Source: Oceanicola sp. 502str15 | Lineage (GTDB): Bacteria > Pseudomonadota > Alphaproteobacteria > Rhodobacterales > Rhodobacteraceae | Length of the DNA stretch: 64,000 bases | NCBI RefSeq assembly: GCF_024105635.1 | Contig: NZ_WYDQ01000001.1 | Location: forward strand, 3,906,501-3,970,500 | Direction of reading: 5' to 3' | Shown: one piece after another, positions 59,825 through 64,000 of the stretch | How positions within the stretch are numbered: position 1 is the first letter of the stretch | Layout of the letters: every line of letters begins with the position of its first letter | The notes under the pieces: generated by a model | What the model was told of the DNA's origin: nothing | The model's input: the letters and a program-made list of their open reading frames with translations, nothing else | Database searches by the model: none | Program-made: the position numbers and the translations under genes

Positions 59825-60588
59825 TGGACCTGCCCCGCACACCCTCCTTCCGTCTCGACGGCAAACGCGCCTTGGTCGCCGGTGCCTCTTCGGGCATAGG
59901 CCAGGCCTGTGCGGTGGCACTGGCCGAGCATGGAGCAAACGTCACCCTGGCCGCGCGTTCAGCGGGCAAGCTTGCAGAACTGGCAGAGGCACTGACGGAA
60001 GCCGGGCATGCCGCCTCGGTCCTCGAACTGGATGTCTCCGACGTTGCGGCGACCGAGGCGACTGTTGCAGCTAATGATCCCTTCGACATATTGGTGAACT
60101 CTGCCGGTCTGGCCCGCCATTCTCCCGCGCTGAAAACCACGGAAGAGGACTTCGACGCCGCCAGCGACCTCAACGTGAAGGGCGCCTACTTTCTGACCCG
60201 TGCGGTTGCCAAGGGGCTGATCGAAGCTGGCAGGCCCGGATCGCTCATCAACATCTCCAGCCAGATGGCCAAGGTCGGCGGGGTTGATCGCGCCGTCTAT
60301 GCAGCCACCAAGCACGCCGTCGAGGGCTTTACGAAGTCGATGGCCATCGAGTGGGGGTCGCTGGGCATCCGCGTGAACACGATCTGCCCGACCTTCATCA
60401 TGACGCCGCTTGCCCAGCAAACCTTCGAACGGCCCGAGCGCCGTGCCTGGGTCGAGGAGAAGATCAAGCTGGGCCGCATCGGCGAAGTGGAGGACATCAT
60501 GGGCGCGGCGGTTTTCCTGGCCTCCGACGCGGCGGCGCTGATCACCGGCACCGCGCTCATGGTGGATGGCGGATGGACGTCGGATTGA
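59824..60588 (+). CDS. SDR-family dehydrogenase in the LacI locus
   Basis: A 254-aa classical SDR, gluconate-5-dehydrogenase-like. LVAGASSGIGQACAVALAEHG is the cofactor motif. NSAG is in ILVNSAGLARHS, the Ser in LINISSQMAKVGG and YxxxK in YAATK. The C-terminus LITGTALMVDGGWTSD is typical. It probably oxidises a secondary hydroxyl of the imported solute or of an intermediate. It ends 14 bases before the LacI start. Confidence 0.88.
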   Translation: MDLPRTPSFRLDGKRALVAGASSGIGQACAVALAEHGANVTLAARSAGKLAELAEALTEAGHAASVLELDVSDVAATEATVAANDPFDILVNSAGLARHSPALKTTEEDFDAASDLNVKGAYFLTRAVAKGLIEAGRPGSLINISSQMAKVGGVDRAVYAATKHAVEGFTKSMAIEWGSLGIRVNTICPTFIMTPLAQQTFERPERRAWVEEKIKLGRIGEVEDIMGAAVFLASDAAALITGTALMVDGGWTSD

Positions 60589-60601
60589 TGAGCGAGAGAG
60601 T

Positions 60602-61636
60602 ATGACCGATACCAAAATAACATCACTCGACGTAGCGCGGCTGGCGGGCGTCAGCCAATCGGCGGTCAGCCGGGTTTTCACTCCCGGGGCCTCGGCCTCC
60701 AAGAAAACCGTCGACAAGGTCCGCAAGGCCGCCGAGGAGCTGGGATATCGCCCCAACATTCTCGCCCGCGCCGTGGTCTCCGGCAAAAGCCGGATCATCG
60801 GCCTCGTGGTGGCTTATCTGGAGAACTATTTCTATCCCGAGGCGCTGGAGAAATTGTCGAATGCCCTGCAACGCGAAGGCTACCACGTCCTGATCTTCAT
60901 GGCCTCGCAGAAGGCGGGCAACATCGATGATGTCGTGGACGAGATGCTCGACTACCAGGTCGACGGGATCGTCTTTGCCTCTGTCGCAATGTCCTCCGAT
61001 ATCGCCGAGCGCTGTCAGAACGCAGGCGTGCCCGTGGTGCAATTCAACCGTTATGAGGACCGCGCGGGCATCGCCGCGATTACCTCCGACAACTTCGGCG
61101 GCGGCCGGAAGGTTGCCGAGTTTCTCCTGGCTGGCGGGCACGAGCGCATCGGTCATATCGCCGGTTGGGAGGGCGCCTCGACCCAGAGGGATCGGGAGTC
61201 GGGCTTCATGGCCGGGCTGTCGGCGGCGGGCCGGACCGTCTTTGCCCGCGAGGTCGGAAACTTCGATGTGGACCAGGCTCGCGAGGCGGCGCTGGCCATG
61301 TTCGATGTCCCGGCCGAGCAGCGCCCCGACGCGCTCTTTGTCGGCAACGACCACATGGCCTTCATGGCGATGGACGTGATCCGGCACGAGCTGGGCCTGA
61401 GCATCCCCGGCGACGTTTCGGTTGTCGGCTTCGATGACGTGCCGCCAGCCGCCTGGCTGTCCTACAACCTCACCACCGTGCGTCAGCGCGCCAACCTCAT
61501 GGTCGAAGAGACCGTCAAGGCGCTGCTCGCGCAGATCGAAACATTCGACACCGCAACCGCCACGAGCATCGCGCTGGAGGCGCCGCTGATCGTGCGGGGG
61601 TCGGCACGCATTCCCGAAGGATGGACGACGACATGA
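60602..61636 (+). CDS. LacI-family transcriptional regulator
   Basis: A 344-aa regulator. The LacI HTH is ITSLDVARLAGVSQSAVSRVFTPGASASKKTVDKVRKAAEELGYRPN (residues about 5-51), followed by the hinge ILARAVVSGKSRIIGLVV and a PBP1-type sensor domain (FDDVPPAAWLSYNLTTVRQ near the end). It is embedded within the operon it probably controls. The two TTGCANNCGNNTGCAA operators at 52401 and 52456 are its likely sites. Confidence 0.92.
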   Translation: MTDTKITSLDVARLAGVSQSAVSRVFTPGASASKKTVDKVRKAAEELGYRPNILARAVVSGKSRIIGLVVAYLENYFYPEALEKLSNALQREGYHVLIFMASQKAGNIDDVVDEMLDYQVDGIVFASVAMSSDIAERCQNAGVPVVQFNRYEDRAGIAAITSDNFGGGRKVAEFLLAGGHERIGHIAGWEGASTQRDRESGFMAGLSAAGRTVFAREVGNFDVDQAREAALAMFDVPAEQRPDALFVGNDHMAFMAMDVIRHELGLSIPGDVSVVGFDDVPPAAWLSYNLTTVRQRANLMVEETVKALLAQIETFDTATATSIALEAPLIVRGSARIPEGWTTT

Positions 61637-62634
61637 CCGCCCCGATGAAAGGCTTCGACCCGAAATTCTCCGACTTTCCCGATTACATTATCGGCATCAC
61701 CAAGGAGATCTGGGAAGATCGCGGCATCGCCACGCTGCACGATTACTACGCGCCCGAGATCGTGGTGCGCTCGCCCGCCTCCGTAGTCGTCGGCAACCAG
61801 GGCGTGATCGCCGCGACCATGGCGACGCTGGCCGAGTTCCCCGACCGCACGCTCTACGGCGAGGACGTGATCTGGTCGGGCGCGCCGGAGGAGGGCATGC
61901 TCTCCAGCCACCGACTGCATTCTACCGCCACCCACGCCAATCCCGGGGTCTACGGCGCGCCCACCGGCAAGCGGTTGCACTACCGCATCCTCGCCGACTG
62001 TCATGCCAAGGATAACCAGATCAACGATGAATGGCTGATCCGCGACCAGGGTGCCATCGTCCGCCAACTCGGCTGGGAGCCCAAGGACTACGCCCGCGAC
62101 CTTATCGCCCGCGAAGGCGGGCCGGAGCATTGCGTCAAGCCCTACACCCCCGCCAATGATGTCGAAGGCCCCTACAAGGGCACCGGCAATCAAAGCGAAT
62201 GGGGCGAGCGCCACGCCGATGTGCTCACCCGCATCATGAATGCCGATTTCACCGTGATCCCCAAGGCCTACGACCGCGGCGCCAACCTCTACTATCCCGG
62301 CGGGCTGGATACGCTGTCCTTCGATGGGGCAGACCGCTTCTGGATGGGCCTCCGCGCCTCCTTCCCCAACGCGAAATTCACCCTCCACCACACCATCGGC
62401 CGCGATGATCCCATGATGCCGCCCCGCTCGGCCCTGCGCTGGACCATGCACGGCAAGCATGAAGGCTGGGGCGGCTTCGGCACGCCCACCGGCGCGGAGG
62501 TCTTCGTGCTGGGCATCAGCCACATCGAATGGGGCGCGCTCGTGGGCGGTGAGCCCCGCATCCGCCGCGAATGGACGCTCTATGACGAGACCTCGATCTG
62601 GAAGCAGATCCTGCTCCAGACGGGCGACCTCTGA
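61633..62634 (+). CDS. Two-domain SnoaL/NTF2-like protein D
   Basis: About 333 aa from ATG 61633, overlapping the LacI stop (ATGA); an ATG at 61621 is possible. Domain 1 has TLHDYYAPEIVVRSPASVVVGNQGV and ends VYGAPTGKRLHYRILADCHAKDNQINDEWLIRDQGAIVRQLG. Domain 2 ends FGTPTGAEVFVLGISHIEWGALVGGEPRIRREWTLYDETSIWKQI. It is more distant from A-C but has the same order of elements. It contains an EW/DE-rich second site unlike simple cyclases. Confidence 0.78.
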   Translation: MTAPMKGFDPKFSDFPDYIIGITKEIWEDRGIATLHDYYAPEIVVRSPASVVVGNQGVIAATMATLAEFPDRTLYGEDVIWSGAPEEGMLSSHRLHSTATHANPGVYGAPTGKRLHYRILADCHAKDNQINDEWLIRDQGAIVRQLGWEPKDYARDLIAREGGPEHCVKPYTPANDVEGPYKGTGNQSEWGERHADVLTRIMNADFTVIPKAYDRGANLYYPGGLDTLSFDGADRFWMGLRASFPNAKFTLHHTIGRDDPMMPPRSALRWTMHGKHEGWGGFGTPTGAEVFVLGISHIEWGALVGGEPRIRREWTLYDETSIWKQILLQTGDL

Positions 62635-62777
62635 TGCTGCCTTGCCCGCAAGAGACCGCGCGGCGCTTTCACGCGCATCGCGCCGGGCTGCGGGCGCGGC
62701 GGCTCAACCTGCATCCGCCAGGCCAGGGGCCTCATGCCCCCACCTCACGGATACAGACAGAAGGACCACACAGATGA
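62634..62777 (+). CDS. Possible 47-aa small ORF bridging SnoaL D and the cupin
   Basis: An ATG overlaps the SnoaL D stop (TGATG) and its frame ends on a TGA that overlaps the cupin ATG (ATGA). The peptide MLPCPQETARRFHAHRAGLR and the rest are rich in Arg, His and Pro, with no recognised motif. It may serve only to carry ribosomes to the cupin start, or it may be chance in GC-rich DNA. Confidence 0.25.
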   Translation: MLPCPQETARRFHAHRAGLRARRLNLHPPGQGPHAPTSRIQTEGPHR

Positions 62778-63742
62778 CCCCGCATGAGATCGAAACCCGC
62801 ATCGTCCGCTACGGCGAGTTGCAACCCTGCAAGACCGCCTTCATCGACGCCCATACGCCCGGCAGCGACCAGAAGGAGAACTTCACCATCATCGGCGGCG
62901 GCGTGTCCGAGTCGCCCGACCAGCACGTTCACATCGCGCTGGCGCACGGCTTTAACATCGGCGCTGCGGGCCAGCCGCCCAAGTGCCGCAACTCGCTGCA
63001 CGATCACCACACCGCCGAGGCGTTCTTCGTGCTGTCGGGGCGCTGGCGCTTCTTCTGGGGCCGCTGGGGCACCGCAGGCGAGGTGGTGCTGGAAGAGGGC
63101 GACATCTTCAACATCCCCACCGGCATCTTCCGCGGTTTCGAGAATATCGGCACCGACTACGGGATGATCATGGCGATCCTCGGTGGCGATGATGCTGGCG
63201 GCGGCGTGATGTGGGCCCCGCAGGTGATCGAGGACGCCGCAGATCACGGGCTGGTGCTCGGCGAGGACGGCAAGCTCTATGACACCAAGCTCCAGCAGCG
63301 CTTGCCCGAGGGTGTTCGACCGATGCCGCTGATGTCCGAGGCGGAGCTTGCAAAGCGGCCCGAACCCAGCACCGCCGAGGTGCTGCCCAATCACGTCGCC
63401 CGCTACTGGGATATGGTGGCCCTGGCCGACAAGAATCCCTGCAAGGTGATCGGCGAACACGGGCTGCTGAAGGACAAACCCGGCTTCGAGGTGGACTTCG
63501 TCACCCGCGCGTCGGCCTCTGAGACAAAACACAGCCATGATCGTCCCTCTGTCCTGATGCCGGTCAAGGGCCACTGGCGAGTAGATTGGGACGGCGGCAC
63601 GACGACAATTGCGCCCGGCGACACGATGTCGGTGCCCGAAGGCCTCGCGCATAGCGCCGTGCCCTCCATGACCGGCGAAGCCGCGCTCTATCACATTGTC
63701 GGAACCAAAGATCCCGCCGGCCCGAGCTGGACCGCGACCTGA
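62774..63742 (+). CDS. Double-cupin protein
   Basis: A 322-aa bicupin. Cupin 1 has the metal motif in KCRNSLHDHHTAEAFFVLSGRWRFFWG and EEGDIFNIPTGIFRGFENIG (residues about 68-120). Cupin 2 has ASETKHSHDRPSVLMPVKGHWRVDWDGG and APGDTMSVPEGLAHSAV near the end. Both keep His residues suitable for metal binding. Relatives include dioxygenases, isomerases and dehydratases. In this operon a ring-cleaving or isomerising role is conceivable; the function is unknown. Confidence 0.82.
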   Translation: MTPHEIETRIVRYGELQPCKTAFIDAHTPGSDQKENFTIIGGGVSESPDQHVHIALAHGFNIGAAGQPPKCRNSLHDHHTAEAFFVLSGRWRFFWGRWGTAGEVVLEEGDIFNIPTGIFRGFENIGTDYGMIMAILGGDDAGGGVMWAPQVIEDAADHGLVLGEDGKLYDTKLQQRLPEGVRPMPLMSEAELAKRPEPSTAEVLPNHVARYWDMVALADKNPCKVIGEHGLLKDKPGFEVDFVTRASASETKHSHDRPSVLMPVKGHWRVDWDGGTTTIAPGDTMSVPEGLAHSAVPSMTGEAALYHIVGTKDPAGPSWTAT

Positions 63743-63761
63743 CAGCAGGGAGAGCGCCCCA

Positions 63762-63806
63762 ATGACCAAAACTCAAACATCTCATGCGGGCGCTTTGCCG
63801 CGATGA
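63762..63806 (+). CDS. Possible 14-aa leader ORF before the hydrolase
   Basis: MTKTQTSHAGALPR follows a GGGAGA ribosome site, and its TGA overlaps the hydrolase ATG at 63803. It could couple hydrolase translation or be the real but frameshifted N-terminus of the hydrolase. Confidence 0.3.
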   Translation: MTKTQTSHAGALPR

Positions 63807-64000
63807 CCCCGCTCCTCTTTCTGCCCGGCATGATGTGCCATGCGCGGCTCTTCGGTGCGCAAACCGCCTACTTCTCGGGCCGCCGCGCCGTGCATCATGC
63901 CCCGATATCGGGCGCCGAGAGCGTTCAGGCGCTGGCCGCATCGGTGCTTGCCGGTGCGCCGGAGCGGTTTGCACTGGCCGGTCTGTCGATGGGCGGCATC
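63803..64000 (+). CDS. Alpha/beta hydrolase, N-terminal part cut by window edge
   Basis: The 66 visible residues start MTPLLFLPGMMCHARLFGAQ (HG-like oxyanion turn PGMMC) and reach the nucleophile elbow FALAGLSMGGI at the window edge. This is an alpha/beta hydrolase. It probably cleaves an ester, lactone or C-C bond in the same pathway. The rest lies outside the window. Confidence 0.8.
   Translation, partial: MTPLLFLPGMMCHARLFGAQTAYFSGRRAVHHAPISGAESVQALAASVLAGAPERFALAGLSMGGI

Noticed and set aside
51383-64000. Firm assignment of the locus to sulfopropanediol (DHPS) degradation
   Set aside because: HisD-like plus SDR would fit, but no sulfolactate lyase, sulfite exporter or known DHPS transporter is seen, and four SnoaL proteins and a bicupin are not part of that pathway.

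Overview
The window is a high-GC (about two-thirds G+C by eye), densely packed chromosomal segment. It most resembles a marine alphaproteobacterium of the Rhodobacterales (Roseobacter type). The reasons are the many high-affinity solute transporters (ABC, TRAP and tripartite tricarboxylate types), GntR/LacI-controlled catabolic operons, frequent GTG/TTG starts and ATGA gene overlaps. No rRNA, tRNA or CRISPR array was seen.

Layout. (1) 1-2.5 kb: nadA-nadB (minus), the start of NAD biosynthesis. (2) 2.8-6.0 kb: a TPP riboswitch followed by ykoF-thiX-thiZ-thiY, a thiamine/pyrimidine-precursor uptake operon. (3) 6.2-11.2 kb: an SDR and isochorismatase-family pair with an IS3-family remnant just upstream, an aldo/keto reductase, and a divergent MFS/LysR pair. 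(4) 11.4-18.8 kb: a FadR-type regulator divergent from an FAD-linked hydroxyacid dehydrogenase and an FAH-family hydrolase, then TctCBA with its own GntR regulator. (5) 18.8-31.1 kb: a CoA-transferase/enoyl-CoA hydratase pair, a second GntR regulator, a TRAP operon carrying an RpiB-like isomerase, a lactonase-like amidohydrolase and a GarR/HIBADH-like reductase, then an Fe-ADH, an enolase-superfamily acid-sugar dehydratase and a ketoglutarate-semialdehyde dehydrogenase. This looks like sugar or sugar-acid catabolism. (6) 31.3-42.6 kb: a BKACE-type beta-keto acid cleavage enzyme, a GAF/PucR-type regulator, a two-subunit CoA-transferase, a LIV-type ABC transporter, an SDR and a free-acid 3-hydroxy dehydrogenase. 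Together these form a plausible import, oxidise, cleave and activate route for a 3-hydroxy acid. (7) 42.6-46.9 kb: a decayed mobile island with a broken serine-recombinase tail, CAGGGAA palindromes, an ImmA/XRE pair, a ParB-methyltransferase fusion and a DUF5681 protein. (8) 47.1-51.3 kb: an HxlR regulator divergent from a redox/thiol-stress operon (MdaB, GST, DsbA/FrnE, quinone reductase, HAD). (9) 51.4-64 kb: a LacI-controlled catabolic locus with a CUT1-type ABC importer, a histidinol-dehydrogenase-like enzyme, an SDR, a double cupin, an alpha/beta hydrolase and four different SnoaL/NTF2-fold proteins (about seven NTF2 domains).

The most unusual content is region 9. I know no described pathway with this combination. 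Its two near-identical LacI operators in the divergent promoter tie it together. Regions 4-6 show further operator pairs: an identical 14-mer at the tct and sugar-acid loci, an 18-mer repeated in inverted orientation around the second GntR gene, and CCACAT elements around the BKACE locus. All four multi-gene importers whose binding-protein gene comes before its membrane genes have a GC-rich hairpin at that junction.
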